Part shown: positions 46,541 through 57,778 of the stretch, one piece after another
Layout of the letters: each line of letters starts with the position of its first letter
Position numbering within the stretch: position 1 is the first letter of the stretch
From: Mucidula mucida
Lineage: Eukaryota > Basidiomycota > Agaricomycetes > Agaricales > Physalacriaceae
Direction of reading: 5' to 3'
DNA: 64,000 nucleotides
NCBI GenBank assembly: GCA_015501055.1
Contig: JADNYV010000010.1
Span: forward strand, 310,001 to 374,000
Made by a program: the position numbers and the translations under genes
Notes under the pieces: generated by a model
The model's input: only the letters and a program-made list of their open reading frames with translations
The model's database searches: none
Told to the model about the DNA's origin: nothing

Positions 46541-48126
46541 ATACGGCTTGGTGCGGGTGGAAAACTGAACGCGAAGGGGAGAGGTTGAAGAGGCTGGAAA
46601 AGAGTGTGTGTTTTTTCTATGAGATCAGAGTGTCGGAGCGTTACACGGTGGCAATAGATTATCAGGATAGCAGATACTCCCGATGCGGGAGAAAAATGCC
46701 CGACGCAGAACGGTGGAGCCGGGAGAGGACCGTTTGCCGGGAACAAGGTTTGAAAGCAGTCATCCGACTAAGGTCTGGCTTACGAGCTAACGGAGAGCCG
46801 CTATTTCAGAGCTCAGGCTCAAGCATCTCTGGAGGATGACCAGGGCGATTCCGCAGGATATGACGCGTTCAGCCCAGTCTCCCAGATTTACGAGAGTCAG
46901 GTGGATCGAAGCTGTAGTTTGGCAGGCGGAGGGGGTCGAATTAAGGGCGATACAGTGAGGCGACAATAGCATAAGTGCGTAACTGATGAAGACGTCCTGC
47001 ATGATGTATAAGCTATAGTAAAGGGGAAACCTATGGACGTACGATTTTCTGCTCCATCAAACAATGTCCAGGATCAAAATAATGAAGCAAACGGTACTGC
47101 GACAAGTTTAGTTGCAACCATATAGGATGGATACAGCCCAAGGTCCAGGCAGTGTTAATGGACATCCACCAGCTAGTCCTTATCCATGATCGTGTTACGA
47201 TTAGGAGGGTTCTGGGTGCTGAGATCCGTAAGCAAATCCGTGGGCTTTGTCGGGAGAAATGGAAAACTCCGACACCCAGTGTATGTCCGTCTCGCCATCG
47301 ATAGAACCACAAAGGCATTGAAAGTGGAGAAAGACTTTTCTCCGTTGCGCCAGTGGCGATCTATCAGGCGACGCCACACATGAGCTTGAAGAGGCACGAA
47401 AGCTTGCAAACCAGATACGCAATAGTTTACTACCAGTCCGAGGGCCATCAGATGGTGGTGAGACCATTATCTGAGAGGACTCCCTGCCTCAAGACTAGGT
47501 ACACGCCCTGAGCCATCGAGCCGGAACGACGTACGTTGAGCTACTTATAGGCCACATGCCGTAGACGTCGCGTGCAGATGACGTGCATTAGGTTGAGAGC
47601 TGTATTTTCCAGGAGGAAGGACGAATGAGTGCGGAAGAAAGGAGGTCTCAGCTTCTTTATATTGCCAGTCCATCAAGTAGTTCTTTGTGGTACTAGACTC
47701 CAGAGATGGATGTGCCTGATATGCTTTATCGCTCAAGATATATCTAGACGTTCATAATGGCGTAAGCAGAACGCATACCGTGGAACCGGTCGTATTGCTG
47801 AACAAGTTCAAGTCGAAGGAAGAATTTTGGGACAGTGATCCGTCGATCGCCGGCATGTGACCCGACAACAACAGCAGGTCAATCTCGCGTCTCAGCAAAG
47901 TCTTCCTCGATAATGTTCACTTTTGCATGGTTTGACGCAACACATTAACACCGCAGCCGAAGGACGCGCTCGCCAGCGCTTAGTACATTAAGTATGTTAT
48001 AAATCCCTCTTTCGGGATATCCGGACCCTCACTGTAAGCCGACTTATTCATACATCCTGCGTCCTGGCAACGAGCAGTTTAAAATGGCGTCAATGGACCA
48101 GAGGGACATACTAATCACAACCAACA
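46541..48126. other. intergenic region
   Basis: 1.6 kb without a supported gene. Frames near 47186-47467 on both strands are 60-90 codons long, overlap each other and have no motif. The last few hundred bases should hold the promoter of the reductase gene. Confidence 0.45.
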
Positions 48127-49512
48127 ATGTCCGACAAGTCTTCTCAACTTATCTTTGTCCGCTGTTCTGTTTCTGCACATTCCCGTCCTAACTCTTGTTT
48201 TTAGGTTACCGGTGGCACTGGCTTCATTGGATTCCATATCCTCACCCAACTCCTCGAGGCCGGATATCCAGTGCGCGCGTGCGTGAAGTACCTTACATTC
48301 ACATGAGGCGCGGCGCTAATGTCTCGCATCTAGAGCTGCGCGCGGACAAAAAGTCGTCCAGCTTCGGGCGGCATTGGCAAAGTACGTGGACAATGGCAAG
48401 CTGCAAGTCGTAGATATCCCGGATCTATTCACGCCTGCTCTTGCGGACGCGTTGCAAGGTCACTCGTGCTGCTGTGCTCAATAACTATGATACTAACGGT
48501 ATACTGTATAACAGGTGTCCATGGGATCGTTCACGTTGCATCTCTGATGAGACCGAAAGATGTCGACTCTGCCTTTCAAGTATGGAGTCACTCTTCTCAC
48601 TACGATCCTGACTAAACAATTCATAGTTCGCTAAGGATGGATCACTCTTCATCCTTAATGAGGCGGTCAAAGCTGGCGTGGCCAAGTTTGTAGGGACCAG
48701 TTCGACAGTTACTTATGAGATGACTGGCCCGTTTGGACCCGATGGTAATCACACTGTTCGCTTGAGTGACACGCAGCTGAGCTAATTTATGAACATCAGA
48801 TTATAATGCCATCTCCAAGGAGGATGCTATCGCGGACTCGTCGAAGCTCTACCACGCGCTCAAAATAGCTGCCGACAAAGTCATCATGGACTTTAGCGAC
48901 GCTCATCCCGAGCTCGACGTCACGCTGAGTACGCCTTCCTCAGGTGCTCTCTGGCGACTATTTTGCTAAACCGGTGATAGTTGGCCCCGACTTCACATAT
49001 GGCCCCTTCGCACCTGGATTTGAACATTTTACTGTCTCTGACAGTGGACCAATATACGAGGCTTTATCTACCAATGGTTTCATTTATCGCCTGCTGCAGC
49101 CTAGCAACGATAAGTGGTTCCCGACGCATGGGGGGCTAACGATGTTCGCGATACTGCTCGTGCTCATGTACTGGCCCTGGATTCGCCACCTGCTTCGCAA
49201 GTGGGACACAAGAGGTTCCCCATCGTCGCTCCCGATGACTGCTCTTACCGCCTCGCGGTCGAAACCATTGCCAAGGAGCGTCCATTGCTCAAGGATCGTT
49301 TGGTTGATGTGTCTAAAGTTCCCGCGTGGCCTGTTCACACCAAGGCTACCGACAGGCAAAGGATTGAAGAGGTGATTGGACTTCAAGTTACTTCTTATAC
49401 TCCCTGGAGGCAGACCATTCTTGATACGGTGGATAGTTTGGTGACGTTGGAGAATTATTGGACGGCCAAGGGTTTCAAGATATCTCTTCCGGATGTCCAT
49501 CCGTTGGCGTAG
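48127..49512 (+). CDS. extended SDR / NAD(P)-dependent reductase, one-base frameshift
   Basis: Cytosolic reductase or epimerase of the extended short-chain dehydrogenase family, dihydroflavonol/cinnamoyl-CoA-reductase-like. Seven exons: 48127-48156, 48205-48278, 48334-48458, 48515-48579, 48627-48744, 48800-48928 and 48981-49512. The Rossmann motif VTGGTGFIGFHI follows the first intron, GVHGIVHVASLM and FVGTSSTVTYE come next, and the catalytic YxxxK lies in KLYHALKIAADK or the preceding YNAISKEDA. The last exon changes frame at a run of six G (49130-49135); one more G gives 1074 nt (357 aa) with HGGANDVRDTARAHVLAL. The lesion is either real or an assembly slip. Substrate unknown. Confidence 0.78.
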
Positions 49513-49861
49513 AACTCAGAAGGAATGTGAAGGCTGTACAGTAGCGTATACTACTTACGATGTTGATCTATCTTGGATCCTTGATTTGTTTGTCAAGACC
49601 TTCCCAAAAGAACATATCACATGATTACACTACACCTTTTTCACTCCGGGTTTCCGGTCACTTCTTGCCTCCATGAGATCTAAATTCTAGTTCCTTGCTT
49701 CGCGGTCAGTTCTCCGACGGGGGGCTTGCCGTTCAATGGTGACTTCAATTTCAAGGCCCCGCTTCATCCGATTTGGGAAGATGGGTACCACCCGGCATTG
49801 CGGCGTTTGATCCATTAAATCAGGGATACTTATCGCTACTACGCTGCTTTCGTCAACCTTC

Positions 49862-51412
49862 ATGGCCTCCGAAAAAAGGCTGACGCATGCCCGCCGTCCA
49901 TCTAATCCCTCGACGCCCGGTTGGCGGTTTTTCATGACTGGACGGAGACTGATTCTTGTGATCATACTAGCCCTCGTCCTCTTCGTGTTGGCTTGGCGAA
50001 AACCCGTGCTCAGCCGCAGCCCTCCACCAGTAGTAGAGCATATACCTCTACGAACAGATGAACCACCTACATGGGAATGGCTGAAAAAGTGGGAACGCGA
50101 CCTACCACAACATGATCTTAGCCTTCGACCTCCGGATGGTCTACGGCCCGCTACGTGAAGTTCTCTACCCAAGCGCAACAGCTTGGCTGGAATAATGTGC
50201 AGACTGAACTGTATGTGTACCATGTCATTCGAGGCAATTTTCTCAACTTAGGAAACGTAGACTCATGAATGCGCATCTCGCGTACGAGTCGCGACGTGGG
50301 TACGTGTTTCCAGACTTTGAATGGGAACCGAAACACTACCCATGGGAGTTCAGCGACGAGGAGAAGAACATCGCCAATGGCCACCCCACACGCCGTTGAA
50401 TGCGCTGTTATCGGGTCCCGTTGCCGGTGGTTCATGGGACTGGGATGATGACACGCCACGCTCCATTACTCCAGCATGGTTCGATATCGTCTGTCCTCCA
50501 TCCCAGCGTCGATATCTGAACAGTTCTGACGTCAAGCATGGCATTGAATGGTCAGAAGGCGATGTCATCTTCGATAATTGGGCGACAACTCTCCGGGATA
50601 TACCAGACCGATGTCTCGAGATACTTCCCTCCGACGACGATCGCTTCCCCCAGGTGTTCGACATCTGGCTCTGGGGAAACACACGCCTACTATCCATCTG
50701 GGATAGTTTTTCGAAATCGCCTGTTGCGCGCTTACTGCACCCTTCGCCGGTGGTGAAGGCGGCGGTGGAGAGAAATGAATACCTCTTCCTTCCTCGTGGC
50801 CCGCGTCCCTCCACAAAAGCAGGACACTCCACGTACGATCGGGTGCTAGCGATGCACATACGACGAGGCGACTATGAGGGCGCGTGCAAACATTTTGCCA
50901 CTTGGAGTTCCACGTTCTATGGCTGGAATCAACTGGAACTTCTCCCGGATCGTTTCGTCCCTCCTCCCGGAAGTAGTTGGGGAGAGAACACGCCTGAGAA
51001 TGTGGAGATATACATGAAGCGGTGTCTTCCATCCATAGAAGATGTCGTGAGTAAGGTCCAAGCCGCGAAGCTTGAATATGATGGTGTCCTGGATGTCATG
51101 TATTTATTGACTAACGAGAAGGGGGAATGGCTCGATCGGTTACTCTATGCCCTCAGACGGGACGGCTGGAAAACGATTAAAACTAGCCGAGAGCTTTTAC
51201 TAGAGAACGTGGAGCAGAAAGAGGTCGCGATGGCAATTGACATGGATATCGCTCGGAGATCAGCTGTGTTTGTGGGCAATGGGGTGAGTTGAGCATCTTC
51301 GCTCGCGCAGGACATGCACGCTAACAACTACGCAGTGGTCCTCTTTACCAGCAGTATCGTCCATCGCCGTTTGGTGGATGGCAAGAATGCCTCAACTATA
51401 CGCTTCTACTGA
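49862..51412 (+). CDS. type II membrane glycosyltransferase (O-fucosyltransferase-like), three frameshifts
   Basis: Golgi/ER-type glycosyltransferase related to fungal GDP-fucose protein O-fucosyltransferase-like proteins. The short cytosolic N-terminus is followed by a signal anchor (LILVIILALVLFVLAW, residues ~36-51), a stem, and a catalytic domain with RYVKFSTQAQQLGWNN, NAHLAYESRRGYVFPDF, TPLNALLSGPVAGGSW, LAMHIRRGDYEGACKHFA and VGNGWSSL...STIRFY. Introns at 50211-50251 and 51284-51335. Three single-base losses are needed to explain the frames: about 50141 (GGTC-TACGG), 50384-50387 (run of four C) and about 51345 (run of three T). With them the product would be about 470 aa. The HIRRGDYE motif fits the nucleotide-sugar site. 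Either a decaying gene or assembly indels. Confidence 0.68.
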
Positions 51413-52095
51413 TGGTTTTATCGGGTCCTTGATGCGTTTTACCATATCCATCGGCGGAATTGCGGCAAGAGTCATTACTTCTATGTCGCCACATCTCTGT
51501 CTTCGGGCTCGGGCGCCCTTTGTCATAGTTTAATATACCACCTGTCTCCGACTCCAGTATGGATACCAACCTGTCCCTATGTATACTTGCTGTGCTTCTG
51601 CGCACAAGGCTAGGAGACTGTCACATCCCCCTTTGAACATGCTGTTCTGGGTTTTCTACTGTCAAATCTACTTGTATTCAACGTGCGTTAGAATTGACAG
51701 AAATTTAGTAGCCGCATGATCCAGCGCAGGATCCTCTTCCAGATGACACTGATAATTCGCAACCGCTACTAACCTTGCTGACTCGGGCCGACTCTCCGCA
51801 CCCAGTCTCTCGACCACAGTTACTCGTCTGGTATCGCTCAACGACGACGCAAAAATTCCTCTATAATGGAAATGCAACATAGTTGTCTCTACAACTAAGG
51901 GCGGGCCAATCTACACAGCTTGGGCGCCTTTTCTCTGACTGTCCAACTCATACGCATCATGCTTCGAAGATATGTAGTCGTTGTCGCCCTCCTGTGTCAG
52001 GAAAATGTGAGTACTCGATCGAAATCAAGCAATCGATGCACGTACGTTTTGTACCGTGGTGTCAATTCGAATAGCGACGCTTGCCTGTATAGAAG
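51413..52095. other. intergenic region
   Basis: About 680 bases. A 70-codon minus-strand frame at 51668-51880 and an 87-codon plus-strand frame at 51920-52183 have no motif. Likely 3' regions of the two convergent genes. Confidence 0.4.
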
Positions 52096-53959
52096 TCAGA
52101 TCAAGTTGAAGGAGCGGGTAAGTGAATCACGTACAGCATGGTTCGTGGTGTGGTTGCCTCGTGAAGAAGAGGTCATGGCGTAGGCATTACCGTTACCAGT
52201 CGACGACAGTTCAGATGTTTCGCCACGAATGTACTCGCGAGAGTTGAGCATGACCAACAGGGAGTTGGTGTAGACTGTAGATTTTCAATCAGGGCGCAGC
52301 CAAGTCACAGATAGAGACGACATACAGCGGCTGACTGTAAGACGTGGGCAGTGTGAGAAAGAGCGGGGGTTATCCAAGGAATGACCCACCAAGGATGTAG
52401 AAGAAAATGTAAAGGAATGTGTTTGGCTCGGCATTGACCATGACGACTACCAACAGCGCAGTGACGCTAGTCGGTATACCCGTTGTAAAAGTGAAGATGA
52501 TCTATGCGCAATGGTAAGACTCATATTACGGGACATGAGGGCGGTTTGGTACCAGTCGGTTCATGATGTCCGTCGACCGCCTGAAACCAGTCTTTGACCT
52601 TTGGAGGATGAGCATCATGATGATCGTGATGGCCACGTCGGTTGCAGCAGCCAAACTCATCGTTGCCGTTGAAAGTTTCTATACGTCTGTCAGGATGGAA
52701 GGAGATCGCTCGGTTGGAACAACGTTACAGCGAGTATAATCAAGTGCGCAATCTGCGTTTGTTGCATGCTAGCGAGCCAGGTCAGTCCCCGAAGAATTCA
52801 TAGCGACGGATAGCTTACCCTCCGACAGAATACACTGAGATCATCGAGTTGAAAAACATGAACATGGAAGTGTTTGACATGAAAACTCACAAATCATGAT
52901 AACTATTGAAAGAAACGATGAGTCAACGCAAGTACACATCAAGAAAAGTTGAACAGACCAAACGCGGCGAAACTCAGGATAATCTAGGACGACTTTTAGA
53001 CACGAAAATCAAGGCGAGATGATAGGTAAGAGGACTTACGACCGGTAGTGCGGCTAAAACACTCTGGCTCACTGCAATCCACCTTGAGTAAAGTATAAAA
53101 TTCACTGTCACCGAATCGCTCACGCTTCCATATTCTGTAAGCGTAAAACCTGTACGCGACATTAATAAACATCAGGGCGACTTAAATGCCGATGACTTAC
53201 AGCTGCACGAAGAGTCCGATAAAGGCACTAAAAACAGCTCGATGATAAGGTCACTAGGCAGATGTCAAGGGACGCATTTCCTAAATAGCCTTGGAGAAAA
53301 CTGACGGGACGAGTTCAGCAAGGAACGCTGAGTTGCCGTGGTCTAGACGAGCAACGCGAATGTAGATGAGATGAAATCCAATGTAGAGGAAAGACGAGTC
53401 TGACTTGTCACCAGGTATGTATATACGGATGCTGTACGACTGTTGAGCGCGCGCGACGATACGAAGGTCAAGATAATCACCGTAGAAAATGCCCAGTTGG
53501 ACGGTATCCAGTATCATCACCGCTGAGACCTGCGTCCGGTTAATCGGAATGATGTATGACGAAGTACATAGTGATGGTGGCGTACGATGGTGGTGATGTA
53601 CCATGCATCCTTTTTCCAGTACCTCCGCAAATAGAACCATGCTAGTAGAGAAGGCGAAGAGTCAGTACAGTCCGCGTTGAGTAGAAGTGTACTCACCTTG
53701 AAGGCATGCCGCTGAAATGATGACGAGGCGCGTCAGAGAAATCGTGTACCATCGAGAAGAACCTACGAACCTCCGTAGAGTCTGCGGTTGCCGTTAGTAA
53801 GTACTAAGTGCTTAGGTGAGAGGCGACCAGAACTTACATGGCGGACAAAATGGTGACATCAAACAACAACCCGAAGCTGACATCCACGTTTATCAACCCT
53901 CGCAGTTGAGTACGAGGAGATGACCTACGTGTTGTCCATTGTACTTACTAGCGGCATTG
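52096..53959 (-). CDS. DUF6534-type membrane protein, second copy
   Basis: Paralogue of the gene at 13.6-15.1 kb, same strand. Firm parts in transcript order: VDVSFGLLFDVTILSAM (near 53840-53900), LYG then a 15-nt microexon at 53697-53711 encoding AACLQ, VMILDTVQLGIFYGD (near 53500), MSLAAATDVAITIIMMLILQRSKTGFRRSTDIMNRL (near 52560-52670), IIFTFTTGIPTSVTALLVVVM and VNAEPNTFLYIFFYILG (52390-52500), then VYTNSLLVMLNSREYIRGE and a Ser/Asn-rich tail to TGA at 52096. This helix order and the (Y)TNSLL..LN(S/A)R end define the family. The start codon (perhaps ATG near 53945) and several exon limits were not resolved. Confidence 0.7.
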
Positions 53960-55744
53960 CGGTTGGAGGCTGGGGGGAAAGAGAGCTGAGGTGTAAATAT
54001 ATATGACAGGTGCGATGATCATTTTTCAAGGCCTATTTGAGGCTGGTATTTTCCAATCGGTCGACCCTCTGCAGTCCTGGCCGAATCGATCTAATTGGGA
54101 TACGTCAGAGAGGGACGGAAGAGAACCTGCGAGAGCGTGACCATAACGACATGAATTATTCCAAAAGGAAGAGAAGCGACGTCAGGTACCAATCGACGTT
54201 CTCCTGCAACTTGTTCGAAGTTGGCGTACTGACATACGTGAATCATAAATAAGTACATTGATGCTTCTTTTGCGTTCTGAACTCTATAGTTTGCCTACCT
54301 TGATCTAATATTGCTTACCTTGATCTGATACTTTCCATTCAGTCAAGAAGCTGCAAGTTCAAGACTTGACGACTGAGAGTAAGTTTAGCGGAAGGCAATC
54401 CGCCTTGCGACTTTCGGTCGAATGCTCTGTACTTGTCTGCGCAACATCCGGGAAAAAAGGGGTTCAAACTTGCAAGAAGACCGTTTCCAGGCCCCTTGCT
54501 GAGACCCATAGGAAAATGAAATTGAAAATCAACAGCGTGTCACTGGCTTGGGCGGGCCAAAGATGTACCGGCGGTGAGCGCCCTTCCGCTTTGTACAGTG
54601 CGCGTTCACCCGCAAAGTCAGGAGAACGCCCTCTAGTATATTGGCCAACTCCAGATATAGCGTTCTAGAGGTGAGAGAGGACGTGCTCTGAAGTCGAGAC
54701 AATCGCAATCGGTCTCGGTTGCAGGGAGCTACGCTGAAGGTGTGCTTGCTGGCTATTTCATGACGGTCTCTGTGTGAGACAGGATAGAAGAATAGAAATT
54801 TCGCCCTTCGGGTTGCTTAGCCTTCGCATACGCGTTGTCCTACGCGATGCAAGCCTGAAAGATTGGGGTTCCAGGCTGTCCGGTCTATCGAGGTTCTGTG
54901 ATTCCGAGAAGAATTTGTACGAGAGCGATAAAGGATGACGACTTGCGCGACGCGACGGACACCATCAAGTATATAGGAAGCTGGCAACTGTACAACAAGC
55001 ACGACATCAAAGCATTCAATCCAAGTATGTAGGCTCACACGCCAGTCGGCCAGAAATTCTCCATGGGTACTCGGGATGGGCGCGAAGATATCGGGCGCCA
55101 AGTTCAACACGTGAAGCAGTCGGGGCTACTCAGTAGTGGCTACTCGGAATAACTCGAAAACATTGATCGCCTCAAGGCTCACCTGCTGACCGTCAGGCTA
55201 ATCCCGGGCTAATCAGTATAACGTCCCTGGTCAGCTTCTAAGTTCACGCACTGCAGAGCAACCAACAGCTGCTTGTTGGGAACATCATGTCCCAGTGCGT
55301 ACTGTAACGGATACTTATCCGCAGGCGTGAAGCGCGAGCGAAAGGTCCGCCTAATGGTGGGAGTAGAAGGCGGCTAATTGAATCTATGTTTAGTCCGTAT
55401 AGTGGCGCACTTCTCCATGTACGCGGGATGTACACGATGTGGCTTGCAAACTGCGTGGTTATCCGGGCGCGCGGTGATCTACCTCCAGATAGAAATCTCG
55501 AAGTGCGAAGCGTGAGTCAGTCACCTATTTCCGGGACTACTTGTTGCCTTGCTCGCATGAATCAGGTTATTACGAACGAGTATAGCTAGAATATATGTAG
55601 TAATTTGAATGTATGCAGTGCGGTGTAACGGTAATCATATGGTAAGTAAGCAATAGCCCAGGGAGAAATCGAAAGCAATATCGTGAAGACGTCAGATGTA
55701 GGAGTAGCGGACAAAAGAAGAAAGCAATAACTCAGGCAGATAGA
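53960..55744. other. gene-free region
   Basis: 1.8 kb with no supported gene. Frames such as 54366-54668 (plus, 100 codons) have no motif and no splice partners. Composition is mixed and no repeat was noticed. Confidence 0.45.
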
Positions 55745-57052
55745 TTATGCATGGCCGTGTAGCGCGCCATCCGGCACGTAGAGCACGAACGGGTTATCCC
55801 GACCATGTCGTAGTCTATTCGGAAGTTGTACCGGATTAAACAGCGCCTCTATCAACGTCTCCGTCGTTTTTGGACCGTACGCGTACGTCAACGGGAGACG
55901 AGCAACGTCGAATGGCGCTTCTGGTCCGATAGGCGGAATGTTCGGTACTTCCCGCTGCATGGACGACCTCGACCTTATGGAGTGACTATCGGAGGAATCA
56001 GAATCCTCTTCTCCATCCTCCTCCACATAGCGACCATAAATGTCGAATCCTCGAGGTCGTGTGTTGTATATGTCGTTCTGAAGAAGGCCGGTCAATCCGT
56101 TGAGAATTTCACCCTTGGGGAGAGGTGGCGCAGCAAAGTGCTTCTCGCCGCCAACGCGAGTCAACAAAATGGTCAACTATGCAAAATTATGAGGTCGTTG
56201 ACAGCGAAGGGATTATTGTACGGCAGACCTTCAACGTTGTGTTGGTCTTGCTGTCTCGTAAAAGATATCGCCTTGTTACCTCCCCGACAGTTGGCCCTGC
56301 ATACTCCGCCAAGTTTAGGTACACCGCACCTAAGCGGGGTTGTCGAGGCGCATCAGGATCTCCTGCGACTACGCGCTGGGTCACGACAAATTTTGCAGGA
56401 CTTGGCAAAAGGGAGTCTGGATTTTCACGATCACGGGATAGTGGTATCTTTAAATGAACAGAGAGAGACTGGGACCACGTCACCGAATGCTCTCTGAGAG
56501 GCAGGAACACCGTCTGACCGCGTGCTGGAGTTGGTCGAGAGGTCGAGGACGAAGATGAAGAACCCTCCTCCGATACTACAACCGTTGGAACGGAAGGATC
56601 CTCACTGGAAGATATTATGCTGGAAGAGCAATCTGGCGACAAAGATGATGAAATAGATTCCGAATCATGATCGTTGTCGTAATCGTCCTCGCGCCCTTTG
56701 CCTTTCTCGTTGAAGTTGACCTGACTCCCATTGACGCTGGACGACTTGGAGGATGTCTGAGAGAGTTTGAAAAGGCCTGACTTCGATCCAGGAGCAGCGA
56801 CACAATGCTTCAGCTTCCAACGTACGGCGAATTCTCCACGAACAAGAGGTACACTGGAAATTTGATGGACCTGTACTGCGCATGGAAGAGGGTGTGACGG
56901 GGAAGGAGATGATGGAGGTGAGCGCGAAATCCGCGGGGCGGAGAAGGTTCCGTTGCGGTGTCTCTCTGTTCGTCACGATTTCGGTGCGGCTTCAATGGGG
57001 AAGGGTTATCGCTGATAGGTGAGCCTTTGGAGGATGAAGCCGGCGAAGGCAT
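55745..57052 (-). CDS. NT-C2 (EEIG1/EHBP1 N-terminal C2) domain protein, one-base frameshift
   Basis: Protein with an N-terminal C2-like domain of the EEIG1/EHBP1 type, linked in other eukaryotes to membrane or cytoskeleton interfaces. Two exons, 56229-57052 and 55745-56176 (intron 52 nt). Near 56876 one base is missing between HTLFHAQ and VHQISSVPLVRGEFAVRWKLKH; adding it gives 1257 nt (418 aa). The domain runs from RAHLHHLLPRH through GQTVFLPLREHSVTWSQSL, FVVTQRVVAGDPDAPRQPRLGAVYLNLAEYAG and RRYLLRDSKTNTTLKLTI, with a Ser/Asp-rich insertion between the first strands. KGEILNGLTGLL follows. The C-terminus has an acidic/Ser patch. The product is probably cytosolic. Confidence 0.75.
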
Positions 57053-57778
57053 AGTCAATAAGAGATGTTTGTCGAGAGCTGAACGTTATGTTTGGGGATC
57101 CAACTTAATATGGTTCGGTGGTGAATTTGGGGTGCTTCACTGAGAAGATGAACGCCAACTCAATGGGGCGATTACACGAAGCCGTGATTTATATGTTTCG
57201 GAGCCTAGATAGCAAATGCCAAACATCAGGCAGTGTACGGGAGAAAGTTGCATAATACTTACAGATAGGCGCCTATTCCCTGTGCTGTAGCGGTGAGAAT
57301 AGCCTCAATGAATTAACCTGCACAAAGTTTCGAGTTTGTACGCCACAGCGGTACTAGAAGGCAGAAAAGGACACCAGAAGGGCATGGATGGTGGAAGAAG
57401 CGAAAGGAGAAATGTGGTCGTGGTCGAAACTCATAAGACTCATGACTAAGCGCTCGGAAGTGTGATACTGATCGCGGCCTCGGAGGCAAAAATGAATGAC
57501 GTACTTGCTTACTTGCCAAGTTGGTCCCCCACTCTCCCCAGGGTCACACCCAGTTCACGTCCTGCGACGAAAATGGTTGGGCAAAAGATGCGTCAAAACC
57601 CACGTTCGGGAGACCTTGCCTTCAGAAGTCGGGAAGAGACCTCGAACGCGTACTCGAGGTCGATGGTTGCTCTGGATACAATCGTAAAATGGCACCATGG
57701 TTCTGTAGCGTGATAAGATATACTGAAGGTCGCCGGATCCGTGTACTTAAGCGTGTCTGATTACAGTAGTAGTGAAGC
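57053..57778. other. intergenic region
   Basis: About 730 bases between two minus-strand genes; it should hold the promoter of the NT-C2 gene. Small overlapping frames on both strands near 57460-57760 have no motif. Confidence 0.45.

Noticed and set aside
48929..48943. A 15-nt intron (GTACGCCTTCCTCAG) in the reductase gene
   Set aside because: Too short to splice and out of phase. The 52-nt intron 48929-48980 with a CTAAA branch-like site closes the frame.
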